Below, one piece after another: positions 1 to 10,293 of a DNA stretch of 64,000 nt; positions within the stretch are counted from its first letter, which is position 1, and the number at the start of each line of letters is the position of its first letter. The notes under the pieces are model-generated. The model was not told the origin of the DNA and made no database searches. It was given only the letters and a program-made list of their open reading frames with translations. The position numbers and the translations under genes were made by a program. The DNA comes from Cyclobacteriaceae bacterium (GTDB lineage Bacteria; Bacteroidota; Bacteroidia; Cytophagales; Cyclobacteriaceae): positions 1-64,000 of the forward strand of contig JAAUQL010000009.1 of the NCBI GenBank assembly GCA_012033595.1, given 5' to 3'.

Positions 1-365
1 TTTCTAACTTTATTACTAATTTGATCTCAGGACTTATTGCTTATTCCTTCATGCCAAAAAAGCCGACAATCAAATATGAGAGTGTCACAACGGATCAAAT
101 CGCACTGTTTTAAAATCGAACTCAGGTTAATACATGCGATAAGCCACCATACTCCGGCAAGCTGTACAATGCCACCACCAAGTCCAACGAAGACTTTTAC
201 TACAGCTTCAGCGATGGCGATACAAAGCTGGAAATATCGGGATTGACACCCGGTGAATTATGCCTGAACACCAAGTGGCTCATCGATGCTTTTGAGAGCG
301 ATTACCTCATATTGAAAGGCAGCGAAGGCTTTTGGGTCAATTACAGGGTGAAACTGGCACGCTAA
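1..365 (+). pseudogene. Remnant or gene tail interrupted by an in-frame stop
   Basis: One reading frame is open from the window edge to a TAA at 111-113, then open again from 114 to a TAA at 363-365. The second part (about 83 codons) has no ATG and reads like a real protein (for example LEISGLTPGELCLNTKWLID near its middle). The first part is more hydrophobic and ends in KPTIKYESVTTDQIALF. The frame ends two bases before the end of the convergent oxidoreductase. It may be one gene with a nonsense codon, or two unrelated tails; the 5' end lies outside the window. I do not recognise the family. Confidence 0.3.
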
Positions 366-367
366 CC

Positions 368-1456
368 TTATTGGCGGAGTTTGCTCCTGAAATACGCGAG
401 ATGAGTGGCCGTATCCCGCACGAGCCGCTGCACTGCCAGACCATGGTCGATATCGGCATTAAAGGCCAGCGCATCATTTCCCGTAAGGAAAATATAATGC
501 GCATGAATCATGGAACGGAGCCAGCCGGCAGGTACATGCCCTGATGGAAAACTCGTGACCGGGGCATAATTGCTGCCCACAGGCTGTTTCACCCAATGCC
601 CGCTTTCTTCCAGGTAGTACTCAAAATAATCTGCCTGCTGCGAATTGAAGCGGATGGCCCCTTTTTCGGCAAACAGTTCAAAATATACCCAATCGCCTGT
701 GCCGGAGCTCACCCTGCTGGCCGACATGTGGCCAACGGCCTGTGTTTTGCGCTCAAGGAGCGACAAGGTGCTGAACAAATCGGAATCTGCGGGTACATCA
801 CCGAAGCTGCCCGACTGCATGGCTCCGGTCACCTGCAAATCTGCACCCAAAAAGGCGATGAGCATGCTGAGTCCATGCGATCCCAAATCAGCCATGGCTC
901 CACCATCGGGCGCCGGAGTGAGTCGTGTTTTGCGCTTGTCGCGATAGGCCTGATGCAGGTAGTCTCCATGATAATATTTCAGGTCGAAATGGATCGGCTT
1001 GCCCAGCACACCCGATTGGTAAAAAACAAGGGCTTCGCGTACGGCTGGCGTTTGCAAAAACTGAAAACCGACCTGTATTTTTGGAGTATTAACCGATTTT
1101 TGCACCAGTTTTCTGATGTTTTCTTCTTCAGATTCCGACGAGCACACGGGCTTTTCCAAATAGATGTGAGAGACATTGGGCATGCCCATCGCCATTTCAA
1201 AATGGTCGAAATGCGTATGGTTTGGGCCGAGAATAAACACGGTGTCTATAGCACCGTTGGTGCCAAATTCATTGAGGCTTTGCGCCTGGGCGAATTGGTA
1301 CTTTTGAGCAAAGCTTACTCTGCTCGCTTCGCGCGAAGAAGCAACGGAAACCAGATTGATCTGAGGTGAATCATTGTAAAAATACCTTAGTGCACTGAGC
1401 GAAAAAGCATGTGCCCGTGCTATCCCGCCGGCACCGATAAAACCAATATTTGTCAT
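368..1456 (-). CDS. Gfo/Idh/MocA family NAD(P)-dependent oxidoreductase
   Basis: A cytoplasmic sugar- or cyclitol-type dehydrogenase of about 362 residues, the normal size for the family. The N-terminal Rossmann dinucleotide site is visible as GFIGAGGIARAH at residues 4-15, and the family EKP motif appears as YLEKPVCSS near residue 105. A C-terminal GFO_IDH_MocA alpha/beta domain follows, with a conserved DLGSHGLSML segment. I start at the ATG at 1456; the ORF track begins two codons earlier at a TTG. The substrate cannot be told from sequence. It stands alone, convergent with the remnant at the left edge and separated by about 530 bases from the next minus-strand gene upstream. Confidence 0.88.
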   Translation of the reverse strand: MTNIGFIGAGGIARAHAFSLSALRYFYNDSPQINLVSVASSREASRVSFAQKYQFAQAQSLNEFGTNGAIDTVFILGPNHTHFDHFEMAMGMPNVSHIYLEKPVCSSESEEENIRKLVQKSVNTPKIQVGFQFLQTPAVREALVFYQSGVLGKPIHFDLKYYHGDYLHQAYRDKRKTRLTPAPDGGAMADLGSHGLSMLIAFLGADLQVTGAMQSGSFGDVPADSDLFSTLSLLERKTQAVGHMSASRVSSGTGDWVYFELFAEKGAIRFNSQQADYFEYYLEESGHWVKQPVGSNYAPVTSFPSGHVPAGWLRSMIHAHYIFLTGNDALAFNADIDHGLAVQRLVRDTATHLAYFRSKLRQ

Positions 1457-1890
1457 AATCAAAAATTTGATGCTACACCTTTAAGATCGAAAGGAAATAA
1501 AAAATGGTAGCAATGGAAAGGATGCGCACCATTTTTCGCTTTGGGCAACCATATTGTGGTTAGCGAGAAGCAGATTGATCCGTATTCGTGGAGATGGCAA
1601 AACGCCAACGCCAGCGACGTGGCTATCTCTGTCTATTTGCCACAACCCAGTTATTGCGGAATCCCGCTACCCCACTTTTTGGAAAAGGTGGAGGAGCCAA
1701 TAGCGTGCATTTCTGAAAATTTGCCGGTTTGAAACGCTCGAATAAAGAGGCTAATTAATTTGATCAATAAAGCCGGAAAAATGAAAAGAGCCATTCCCTG
1801 CTAATAAAGGGTTAGGGGGTTTGATTCCAAAAAGCCAGCTATTTTCGCAGGTGCAACTTAAGTTCGCCCCCTTTTTGGCGCCTATCGAGT

Positions 1891-1977
1891 TGAGCGCAGG
1901 CCTGACAAAACAGCAGGGGTGGGCTGGGATAGTGCGTGGAAGCATTGTGTTGTCTTGATTTTTCTTTGCTTACTTTC
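1891..1977 (+). repeat. Dispersed intergenic repeat, copy 1 (truncated at 3' end)
   Basis: It begins TGAGCGCAGGCCTGACAAAA and contains the core TGGAAGCATTGTGTTGTCTT followed by GATTTTTCTTTGC. The same core occurs at about 23293-23420 and 30497-30630. This copy lacks the terminal ACCGAA...AACTAA segment of the other two. It lies in a 533-base gene-free stretch (1457-1989). In the rest of that stretch I see only short ORFs without family character (1541-1732 plus; 1751-1945 minus, which merely reads through the repeat). Confidence 0.7.
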
Positions 1978-1989
1978 TAAGTATTGGAG

Positions 1990-3377
1990 CTATTCAGTTG
2001 GCACTAAGGATAGCTTCATTAAATCTCTGTGCTTCCACAGTTCATAGCCCATGATCGCGTACACAGGGACATATTCTAAAAGAAGCACCCAAAAATGCTC
2101 CTGAAAACCGGTACCGGAATAGCCGATGTATGACAGAAAAATCGTAAAAGACCAAATGAGCGGAAACCGATACCGGGAGAAAATGCTAAAGGCGACCAGT
2201 GGCACAGCGTACCATGGATGTATGATAGACGCAAAAGCGAAATAGATAAAAAACGGCCACAGAAATATACCGGGAAGATTTTGTTTCCGGACATTGGCCA
2301 ACATGGACAAGGCCACTATCATCAGAGCGCTGCACAGGGCCATCCAAAAAGAAGCCACCTGAATGATGTCCCACCCTTTGACCCAAAAGCCTATCGCTCT
2401 CACGATGTAAAATATACTTGCGTTAAACTCAAATTTCTGGAAGTACAGACCAAGGCTGGAACCCATTCCATGTATCAGCGCCGGACTGATAAAAGGCCAG
2501 AAGGTAGCAGCGGCAAAGATGCCCGTCAATGCATAAAAAATCCAGAGACGCGCAAACCGGATACGTCTGAAAAAAATGGCAACAGGATTAGCGGCGTCAG
2601 TTTGGTGGCTATAGCAAGGGCAAAGGCCATGGAGGCAAACCAAAGTTGATCCTTATGCAAAAAGTACACAGCCAACAGTACAAAAAATACCATGATGCCA
2701 TCGAAGTGGAGGTTGCCTGTGAGCTCGATGACAACCAGTGGGTTGAGGACATAATAATAAATATACTCGCGCTTGAGGTGGTGGAGACTGAGCAATTTTA
2801 TGATCATGAAAATACTTCCAAGCTCAGCCGCAAACACGAATATTTTCATGATGAACACGGCAATGTGGAGGCTACCCCCGGCAAAGTAAGTCGCCAGCCA
2901 GAAAACAAATTGGCTAACCGGTGGATACACGCTGAAATAGTCGGGAGAATTGAGCGCGGCAAATAACCTGACGTTTAGCTCGGGCAGGTTGATCAATGGG
3001 TTTTCGACGATTTCGCGCGGCGTGTACATAAACGGGTTTACCTGGTGTTTGGTCAGGATGCCATCCCAAACGAAACGGAAGAAATCGTCGGATAAGCTGG
3101 GGATGGAAAAAACAAAAAGTAGCCGGAATGCAATGCCAAAACCAATTAGATATTTGTAGCTGAGAATAGAGCGGGTCAGCAGCCAATACATTAAAAACAA
3201 TGCACTGTAGCTGCTTATTAATATGAGCGTATCCGTTCGCCGGGTAAAAAATGCAATTTGTGTGTATAGTGCAATAGACAAAAAGACCATGGCCAAAGAA
3301 AACAATTGCCCCGGCCGGCGTGTGGTGAGTTCGGTGATCCAGACCCTGAGGCCTACATATATTTTGCTATCGTCCAT
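1990..3377 (-). CDS. Polytopic membrane mannosyltransferase-like protein (GT87/DUF2029 type), frameshifted
   Basis: Two overlapping ORFs form one hydrophobic protein of about 460 residues with roughly 10-12 membrane spans. The N-terminal part ends ...KLTPLILLPFF and the C-terminal part resumes FRRIRFARLWIFYAL. One extra T in the coding-strand T-run (plus-strand A-run 2570-2576) joins them. The region around SLSDDFFRFVWDG with acidic residues in an early loop, the tract NPFMYTPREIVE and the motif NLHFDGIMVFF fit integral-membrane GT-C enzymes that use polyprenyl-phosphate sugars. I start at MDDSKIY (3377), overlapping the upstream GT2 gene by 25 bases. Coupling to that gene suggests joint lipid- or cell-surface glycan synthesis. 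The exact sugar is unknown. Confidence 0.75.
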
Positions 3378-4057
3378 AGGATTTTGTAGCCAGCCATTAT
3401 GGTACCTTTTACCGTGCCCGATACTTTGGAAACACCGATGCGCCTTCGGTAATCTACCGGCACCTCCGTGCATTTCAGTCCGCCTTTTGCTGCCTTCACC
3501 TGCATTTCCACCGTCCAGCCATAGGTCTTGTCCTGCATATTTATGGCGATCAGTTGATCGTACCTGATGGCCCTGAATGGCCCCAGGTCAGTGAAATTTA
3601 TCTTGTAAATCAGTCGCATGAGCGAGGTGGCCAGCCAATTGCCAAAAAGCTGTTGTGGTGTCATGGCACCTTTTTGCCGTGCTCCCAACGCCCTGGATCC
3701 TATAACCAGGTCAGCCTCGCCGGTCTGGATTGGTCTCACTAATTTATACATTTCTTCCGGGTAATCGGAATAGTCGGCATCGATAAATACGACAATCTCG
3801 TGGCCGGTCAGCGCTTTGTTGCGCAAATGGCCGATGCCTTTCAGGCAAGCATTGCCATAGCCCTTTCTCGGTTCGTCGAGTACGGTGGCGCCGCAAGCCA
3901 ACGCTTGCTGCGCGGTATGGTCGGTAGAGCCGTTGTTTACCACAATGGTTTCGCTCACCAGGTCTTTGGGGATGTCGGCAAGCACCTTGCAAACGGCATG
4001 CTGCTCGTTGAAGGCCGGGATGATCACGAAAACTGATGGCTGATACGGAGGCGTCAT
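3353..4057 (-). CDS. Glycosyltransferase family 2 (dolichyl-phosphate-mannose synthase-like)
   Basis: A 234-residue GT-A fold enzyme. The nucleotide-sugar site starts VIIPAFNEQ at about residue 12. NNGSTDHT and the metal-binding DXD-type VFIDADYSDYPE near residue 90 follow, then the acceptor-loop segment DLGPFRAIRYDQL. There is no C-terminal membrane domain, as in the soluble, single-domain DPM1 class that glycosylates a polyprenyl phosphate at the membrane. The overlapping downstream gene is a polytopic GT-C-like protein, so this enzyme may supply its lipid-linked sugar donor. The operon logic is inference; the fold assignment is firm. Confidence 0.88.
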   Translation of the reverse strand: MTPPYQPSVFVIIPAFNEQHAVCKVLADIPKDLVSETIVVNNGSTDHTAQQALACGATVLDEPRKGYGNACLKGIGHLRNKALTGHEIVVFIDADYSDYPEEMYKLVRPIQTGEADLVIGSRALGARQKGAMTPQQLFGNWLATSLMRLIYKINFTDLGPFRAIRYDQLIAINMQDKTYGWTVEMQVKAAKGGLKCTEVPVDYRRRIGVSKVSGTVKGTIMAGYKILWTIAKYM

Positions 4058-4276
4058 TGGAAAATCTCAGTTGAAAAAAGCAATTTACTAACAAAGGAAC
4101 AATATATATTTTGGATAACAAGAAGCAAAACGCAGTAGTCATGGTAGGGCGTGCCTATTTGCCGGTACAGGTTTGTTCAGCAGATTACGCATAGATTAGC
4201 ATTGCCTTTGGGGATGCGAACAGATACGGCATGATGCTGATGCGGTGTGGTGGCCAGGTCGTCGTGCCATTACCTG

Positions 4277-5694
4277 CTAACAATCCGGAAAGCTCACGGG
4301 GATATTGAGCGCCAGACCGCCTTCGCTGGTTTCTTTGTATTTGGAGTTCATGTCTTCGGCGGTGTTCCACATGGTTTTGATCACCTCGTCGAGCGAAACT
4401 TTGGCAAAGCCAGGATCACTGGCCAGGGCGATCTGCGACGCGGTGATGGCCTTCATGGCTCCCATGGCATTGCGCTCGATGCAGGGCACCTGCACCAGTC
4501 CGCCGATGGGGTCGCACGTAAGACCAAGGTGATGCTCCATGGCAATCTCCGCGGCCATCAGTACCTGCTCTACAGTACCCCCCTGCACATGCGTGAGCGC
4601 TCCGGCAGCCATAGCGGCTGAAACGCCGATTTCGGCCTGGCAACCTCCCATGGCCGCAGAGATGGTTGCCCCTTTTTGAAAATACTGCCCAGCTCTGCGG
4701 CGACAAGTAAAAAACCATAAAGGTCATCACTAAGGGCCTCGTTGCAAAAGCACAAATAGTACATCATCACCGCCGGGATTACACCGGCAGCGCCATTGGT
4801 AGGTGCAGTAACGACCCGGCCGAAAGCAGCATTTTCTTCATTTACTGCCAAAGCAAAGCAACTCACCCAGTTGAGTGTTTCCTTAAAGGAGTGATCTGCC
4901 TCCCTGATCATTTGCATCCATGCATCTTTATTTTCGTACTGGGTGCTGGCGATCAGTTTGTCGTTTTGGTACGATGCACGTCGCTTTACGTTCAATCCTC
5001 CCGGGAGCAGGCCTGTAGAGTGACAACCTTTGTACACACTGGCCTGCATGGTATCGATAATCTGCCTGAGCTGATCCCTGATTTGTAGTTCATTTCGCCA
5101 TACAAGTTCGTTTTTCATTACTATATCGGCAATGGCGCATCGCTCTTGCCTGCACCATTTTAGCAGATCTGCCGCCTTTTCTATGGGAAAGGGAAGCGCC
5201 ACGGACGGCGCCTCATCATTTGCCGGACCTTTCACTACAAATCCCCCTCCTATGGAGTAAAAGATGTCTTCATACAGCCATGCTTCGCCATGGTTAATAA
5301 GCACTTTGAGTGCGTTGGAGTGAAATGGCAACTGCTCGTTTTTTTGAAAAATGATATTTTGCTGAGGGCAGAATGCAATCAGGTGGCGACCAAGGATATT
5401 GATTCGGCGAGATGATTTCACCTCATCAATGTACTCGTTGATCCGTTCACAATCTATCGTAACCGGATCAAAACCCAAAATTCCGAGTACTATCGCTTTG
5501 TTGGTGCCATGACCCGGCCCGGTCTTGGCCAATGAACCAAAAAGTTGAACCTCAATGGACTGGATGGATTGCAGGGGATGCAATTGTTGAAATTCCTCCA
5601 GGCATTGCTGCACCGCCCGCCACGGACCCAGCGTGTGGGAACTCGATGGGCCGATACCAATTTTTAAGATATCGAATACGCTGATGCTTTCCAT
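4277..5694 (-). CDS. sdaA: L-serine ammonia-lyase (iron-sulfur L-serine dehydratase), frameshifted
   Basis: This enzyme deaminates L-serine to pyruvate and ammonia with a [4Fe-4S] cluster. The product is a single-chain form of about 472 residues with fused beta and alpha domains. It starts [21 protein letters not shown], the usual N-terminus, and has the motif [13 protein letters not shown]. The cluster-binding segment [15 protein letters not shown] lies in the C-terminal part. The ORF breaks at coding-strand AAAAAGGGG (plus 4669-4677). One more G restores [16 protein letters not shown], the family sequence. The gene is monocistronic as far as I can see, with about 220 bases to the next minus-strand gene downstream. 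Confidence 0.9.
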
Positions 5695-5875
5695 GCGGTT
5701 TTTTTTGTGATGGAATACAATTTATAAAAATTATTATGAAGTTGGATGCTGTCAATGGTGCTTACCATCGCATGTTTTTGCCGGGGCGGAGTAGATGTTT
5801 TTTGTAGAAGGAAGGGTGAAGATGGCTTGATTAAAGCGATTAGCTATAATGTTGCCTGGGTTATGCCCCTTTACA

Positions 5876-6394
5876 TCATCCTCCAAACACCTGGCTCAGG
5901 TTAAAAAGACCCAGGGAAGATTTGTAGCCTTTGAACAAATTGACCATATAGGTGTGATACAATACGGAAAGCGATTCCATCATTTTGGTTTTAATGACCG
6001 GGTGCCCTTCAAAAATCTCATGGATATTTACCTTGGGCAATACATACAATTCGGCGCGCTCCGAATGCACGATAGCCGTATAAATGCGGTTAGAAACCGT
6101 CAGCAGGGCACTTTCTCCAAAAGACTCCCCAGATTTAATGACCGAAAGCTGTTCGAATTCCTCATCGATATCTATATTCACCGATATCTTGCCGCTTTTT
6201 ACCAGATAAAGGGCATTGCCAGGATCATTTCTAAAGAAGACCACCTCGTTCATTTTATATTCGCGCAAATAAAAATATGGCAAAAAATAAGACATCTCTT
6301 TGTAGTCGAGGCGCTCAAACAAGGGTATTCTTGATAAAAAACGAAAAGTGTTGAGTTCTTTGGAGGTATATGATTTTTTAAAGGGGTTGATCAT
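5876..6394 (-). CDS. Cyclic-nucleotide-binding-domain protein without a DNA-binding domain
   Basis: A 172-residue protein with one cNMP-binding beta-barrel. The segment GNALYLVKSGKISVNI and the phosphate-binding-cassette-like GESFGESALLTVSNRIYTA (about residues 89-107) are clear, and the residue after SALL is not the canonical R of cAMP binders. There is no helix-turn-helix after the barrel, so it is not a Crp/Fnr regulator; the tail is short and helical. It overlaps the 3' end of tilS by 17 bases, so the two are probably cotranscribed and translationally coupled. Ligand and partner are unknown. Confidence 0.82.
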   Translation of the reverse strand: MINPFKKSYTSKELNTFRFLSRIPLFERLDYKEMSYFLPYFYLREYKMNEVVFFRNDPGNALYLVKSGKISVNIDIDEEFEQLSVIKSGESFGESALLTVSNRIYTAIVHSERAELYVLPKVNIHEIFEGHPVIKTKMMESLSVLYHTYMVNLFKGYKSSLGLFNLSQVFGG

Positions 6395-7719
6395 GGGTAG
6401 CTTGATTAATAATCAAAAGAGCGTTTTTGGTTTTTTCACTGATTTTAAACCGGTCGTCCATACGAAAGCCAATCACCCAAAGCACATGCTCGCCGGCACA
6501 CAACACACGCACACGCGATTTCAAGTTTAGGGGAATTTTCTCATCAATCATAAAATCACTCAGCTTTTTTTGTGCTTCATGCCCAGGGGCATAAACCAGT
6601 CTCCAGCACGCCAAGGCCTTATTTTTAAAGGAAATTCAAGGGTGTCGGCATCTACAAATATCCGATTTTTATCCAGGTCAAAACGCACCTGCTGCACATT
6701 GATTTTTCGAAAACAAGTCCGCCAACCGCCCAGTCTAGTTTCAGATCTTCCGCTACTATCGTTATTTCATCGCTGTGTTTTGGGCTGGCAGCATGCACAA
6801 ATACATATTCACGATCTATAATGAGCCGGTATGTCGATGACAAAAACGATGTTCCGGGCTGGCTGTCGAGGTTTTGACATATTTCTCTGCATTGGTGATA
6901 ATTGAATCCCAGAGGTTCCAATATTTCGAAGAGCACCAAGGTGGCCTCCGGGCACTGCTGCAATTGATATTTTGATATGCCAAAACCATCGGAATTTGGC
7001 GTTATAAGATCCTTTTTCAGCTTTTCCATCGCCAGGCGGAATATCCGTTCGGCAGCGGCGATTTTTTCCAGCGACTGGGCAAGGGTGTTTTCCAGCGAGG
7101 GGTTTATTTTTTTTAGTTCGGGGACCACCTGGTGTCTGATCAGGTTGCGGTGGTACTTTATGGTGCTGTTCGACTTGTCCTCCCTCCAGTTCAATTGTTG
7201 CTCCCGGGCATAGTGTTCGATCATTTCGCGTGAAGCAAACATCAGCGGGCGAATATACCGTTGGTGGTGGGGCAATATGCCTTTGAGGCCTGCTATGCCT
7301 GTGCCTTTGGCCAGGTTGAAAAGTACGGTCTCTAAGGCGTCGTTGAGATGATGTGCCGTGGCAACTGAAGCATAGTGTTCTTGTTGGCACAAAGCCTCGA
7401 ACCATTCGCGTCGCAGCTCCCTGGCGGCCATTTGTATCGATACGCCGTGCTCATGAGCGTAGCCAAGGGTGTCGAAAGATTTGATATGGCAGGGGATATG
7501 CTCATTGGCGGCAAACGAAAACACAAACTGCTGATCGCCATCAGACTCCTCTCCTCTAAGGCCAAAGTTGCAATGTGCTATGGCTATAGGAAAAGACGCA
7601 CGGGAAAAAAGATGCGCCATTACCATGGAATCTATGCCGCCACTCACCGCCAAAAGGATTTTTTCCTCCTCTCGGATCAATATTTTTGTGGAAATAAAGT
7701 TGAGAAACTGATTGAGCAT
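6378..7719 (-). CDS. tilS: tRNA(Ile)-lysidine synthase, with two frameshifts
   Basis: This enzyme attaches lysine to C34 of the CAU-anticodon tRNA(Ile), changing its decoding from AUG to AUA. The PP-loop ATPase motif LLAVSGGIDSMVMAHL is at residues 22-37 and the second motif ATAHHLNDALETVLFNLAKGTG follows near residue 120. The ORF track shows the first 345 or so codons and a C-terminal piece. Coding-strand GAAAAATC (plus 6703-6707) needs one more A to read EKINVQQVRFDLDKN. An A-run (plus 6565-6571) needs one more to read MKHKKKLSDFMIDEKIP, the family C-terminal domain. The repaired protein is about 447 residues, the normal length. Confidence 0.9.
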
Positions 7720-7951
7720 AGATTCTTAAAAAAAAGTTTGTCTGAGATGTGGGGTGCGTTTGAGAAAACAACCCTTATCAGGATACTTAACTTCAATCCG
7801 GCAACCGACCGTGTCGATATCCCGGCAATACTGGCAGATAAGATATCATTCAAAGAATTGAAATTTATTTGTTTTTTTGGAGTTTGTCATATGTGATTTA
7901 TATTTTCTACAGTTGCCCTCCATATTGACAGACTTTAAATAGCAATTTCAC

Positions 7952-7959
7952 TAGCTTTG
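7952..7959 (+). promoter_or_regulatory. Bacteroidetes -7 box (TAGCTTTG) upstream of the OstA-like gene
   Basis: TAGCTTTG matches the Bacteroidetes TAnnTTTG element and lies 18 bases before the TTG start codon at 7978. A -33 candidate TTG at 7925-7927 has loose spacing (24 bases). It implies a very short leader. Confidence 0.45.
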
Positions 7960-7977
7960 CACCGAAAAATTTGAGTT

Positions 7978-9609
7978 TTGAAACACGCAATAAAGGTAAT
8001 ATTAGTTTTATTATTTCTTCATCAACTCCTGGTGCTTCCTGTTCGGGCTCAAAATCCCATGATATTGAACTATGAAGCCAAATCTCATGTGGGGGGCACC
8101 AAAGATGGCCTGAGTTACCACAAATTGGTGGGCGATGTGAAATTTACCCAGAAAAACACCATCATTTATTGCGACACCGCCATGTTCTACGATCTGTCCA
8201 ACTCGTTGGAAGCTTTTGGTAACGTTCGCATTGAAGATATGGACGACTCCGTCACCATCACCTCAGACAAACTATACTACCAGGGCAACGACAAAGTAGC
8301 CAAGCTTCGCGGAGATGTGGTATATGTAGATGATTCGATCAGGCTCTATACCGACCATCTCAACTATGACATGATCAACAAATCTGCAAAATATGAGCAA
8401 GGGGGTAAAATAATCGATGGTGTAAATGTATTGGAAAGCATCTACGGCAACTACGACACAGAAGGTAAAATGATGATGTTCAGAGATTCTGTGAAACTGA
8501 TCACCCCGGATTATACCCTGGAAAGCGATGATCTTATTTATAATATGATTACAAAAAAGGCCAGGGCAAGCAGCGAAAACACCATTACCACCAAAGATGG
8601 CAAAGTGTTGAAATCCTATCAGGGGAGCGAATTTGATACCGGTCGAAATTCATACGCATTTTTGGTTGGCGAGATCGATACCGATAAATATTTTCTGAAG
8701 GGCGACGAACTGTATTTCGATGATCAATTGGGCTCTTACTCCGCTATAGGCAATGTCTATCTGTTGGCCAAGCAAGACAGCATAGTGATCACCGGAAATA
8801 CGGCGCATTTTTGGCAAGATCAGGGACTTGCCAAAGTATATGGCGAACCCTTGCTGAAAAAGCAAGTAGGCATAGACACCCTCTATCTCAGGGCCGATAC
8901 GCTCGTGTCCATTGACGACAGCCTGGAAGCCAACAAGCGCCTTTTGGCATACAACCATGTAAAAATTTTTAAGGCAGACCTGCAAGGCAAAGCAGACTCA
9001 TTGGCCTATTTTCTTTCCGATTCGTCCATGACCTTTTATAATGATCCCGTTTTGTGGAATGAAGGCAGCCAGATTACCGCAGATACCATCAATATCATCG
9101 TAAAATCAGGAAGTATAGAAAAACTGGAGGCAGGCAAAAACTCATTTATCATTTCCGAAGACTCTACCAGCAACTACAACCAGATCAAAGGTCGCCGCAT
9201 GACGGCCTACTTCGAGGGAAAGAATATCTCCAATGTCGATGTATTGGGAAATGGAGAAACCATATACTTTGTCGCTGACGATGAGAACAAAAAGATACTC
9301 ATAGGCATGAATAAAATCGTTTGTTCCAATATGAATATCCGCTTCAAAGAAAACCAGGTAAATGATATTCGCTTTTATACCAAGCCGGACGGCAGTATTG
9401 TGCCGCCTCACGAACTAAAAGACGACCAGAAAAAACTGGATGGCTTTAGCTGGCGCATTGCCGAAAGGCCCACAAAAAGAGAAATATTGACCGCTCCGTC
9501 AGAAATAGAGCGCAAGACCCGGCAAGTAGAGGAAATGATAGAAGCAGAGCAACACGACCAGCCAGAACCTGAAGAACCCGATCGGCAAGCTGCAGAAGCC
9601 CCGCAATAA
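7978..9609 (+). CDS. OstA/LptA-like organic-solvent-tolerance domain protein
   Basis: A 543-residue exported protein with a Sec signal peptide (VILVLLFLHQLLVLPVRAQ). It carries a long run of beta-strand repeats of the LptA/OstA type, such as VGDVKFTQKNTIIYCDTAMF and LEAFGNVRIEDMDDSV, each describing a periplasmic jellyroll that shields lipid A acyl chains. Several OstA units in tandem and an acidic tail ending EEPDRQAAEAPQ make it longer than enterobacterial LptA, as is usual in Bacteroidota. The likely role is LPS transport to the outer membrane. The start is a TTG; there is no ATG before the signal peptide. It begins the housekeeping run hpt-adk-obg, but hpt has its own promoter box. Confidence 0.82.
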   Translation: MKHAIKVILVLLFLHQLLVLPVRAQNPMILNYEAKSHVGGTKDGLSYHKLVGDVKFTQKNTIIYCDTAMFYDLSNSLEAFGNVRIEDMDDSVTITSDKLYYQGNDKVAKLRGDVVYVDDSIRLYTDHLNYDMINKSAKYEQGGKIIDGVNVLESIYGNYDTEGKMMMFRDSVKLITPDYTLESDDLIYNMITKKARASSENTITTKDGKVLKSYQGSEFDTGRNSYAFLVGEIDTDKYFLKGDELYFDDQLGSYSAIGNVYLLAKQDSIVITGNTAHFWQDQGLAKVYGEPLLKKQVGIDTLYLRADTLVSIDDSLEANKRLLAYNHVKIFKADLQGKADSLAYFLSDSSMTFYNDPVLWNEGSQITADTINIIVKSGSIEKLEAGKNSFIISEDSTSNYNQIKGRRMTAYFEGKNISNVDVLGNGETIYFVADDENKKILIGMNKIVCSNMNIRFKENQVNDIRFYTKPDGSIVPPHELKDDQKKLDGFSWRIAERPTKREILTAPSEIERKTRQVEEMIEAEQHDQPEPEEPDRQAAEAPQ

Positions 9610-9708
9610 AGACTGCCACCAGACCTCTATGCTACCGCCGATACAGGTTGCACGGCATGCTGACCGTCATTTTTAATTGTTCTCTTTCAATTCAATGGAT
9701 TAAAACCT

Positions 9709-9716
9709 TATATTTG
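9709..9716 (+). promoter_or_regulatory. Bacteroidetes -7 box (TATATTTG) upstream of hpt
   Basis: TATATTTG is a full match to TAnnTTTG, 36 bases before the hpt ATG at 9753. This supports the internal ATG rather than the longer ORF-track start at 9648, which lies upstream of the promoter. No convincing -33 element is seen. Confidence 0.55.
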
Positions 9717-9752
9717 CGCCCCATTTCCAATGTCATTTTTTATATTTATGTC

Positions 9753-10280
9753 ATGCGCATTGTCGATCAAGATTTTGAGGTTTTTATAGATAAGGAAACG
9801 ATCAAAAAACGGGTTGAAGAAATGGCTGCCCAAATCAATGCGGACTATCAGGAACTAAACCCATTGTTCCTTTCCATACTCAATGGGGCATTTGTTTTCA
9901 CCGCCGATTTGTTCAGACAAATCACCATTCCGGCCGAAATATCATTTATCAAACTGAAGTCCTATCGCAAAATGGAATCCAGTGGTAAAGTGAAAGAATT
10001 GCTCGGGCTGGAGCACAACATTTTTAACAGGAATATTATCATCGTAGAAGACATTGTGGATACCGGCAAAACGCTGAGTCACATCCTGGAAGAATTTGGC
10101 GAGCTAGGAGCCAAATCCATAGAGATACTGACCATGCTCCATAAGCCAGAAGCCAGCTTGAAGCCGATAAGCCTCAAATATGTAGGCTTCCGAATCCCCA
10201 ATAAATTTGTAGTTGGCTATGGCCTCGACTACGATGGCTACGGTCGTAATTTACCCGACCTTTATAAAATAGTGGAATAA
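9753..10280 (+). CDS. hpt: Hypoxanthine phosphoribosyltransferase
   Basis: This cytoplasmic purine-salvage enzyme transfers the phosphoribosyl group of PRPP to hypoxanthine or guanine. The PRPP-binding motif IIIVEDIVDTGKTLSHIL is near residue 95, preceded by the catalytic-loop region KSYRKMESSGKVKELLG and followed by KFVVGYGLDYDGYGRNLPDL, which closes over the base. At 175 residues from MRIVDQDF it has family length. I reject the ORF-track start because its 35 extra residues lack conservation and the promoter box falls inside them. adk follows 13 bases downstream. Confidence 0.93.
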   Translation: MRIVDQDFEVFIDKETIKKRVEEMAAQINADYQELNPLFLSILNGAFVFTADLFRQITIPAEISFIKLKSYRKMESSGKVKELLGLEHNIFNRNIIIVEDIVDTGKTLSHILEEFGELGAKSIEILTMLHKPEASLKPISLKYVGFRIPNKFVVGYGLDYDGYGRNLPDLYKIVE

Positions 10281-10293
10281 TTTTTTTAATTTA

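Noticed and set aside
596-1369. 257-codon plus-strand ORF
   Set aside because: It lies wholly opposite the Gfo/Idh/MocA gene, whose protein motifs are clear; the plus-strand translation has no family character.
1751-1945. 64-codon minus-strand ORF
   Set aside because: It is read from the dispersed repeat; the other copies do not preserve the frame.
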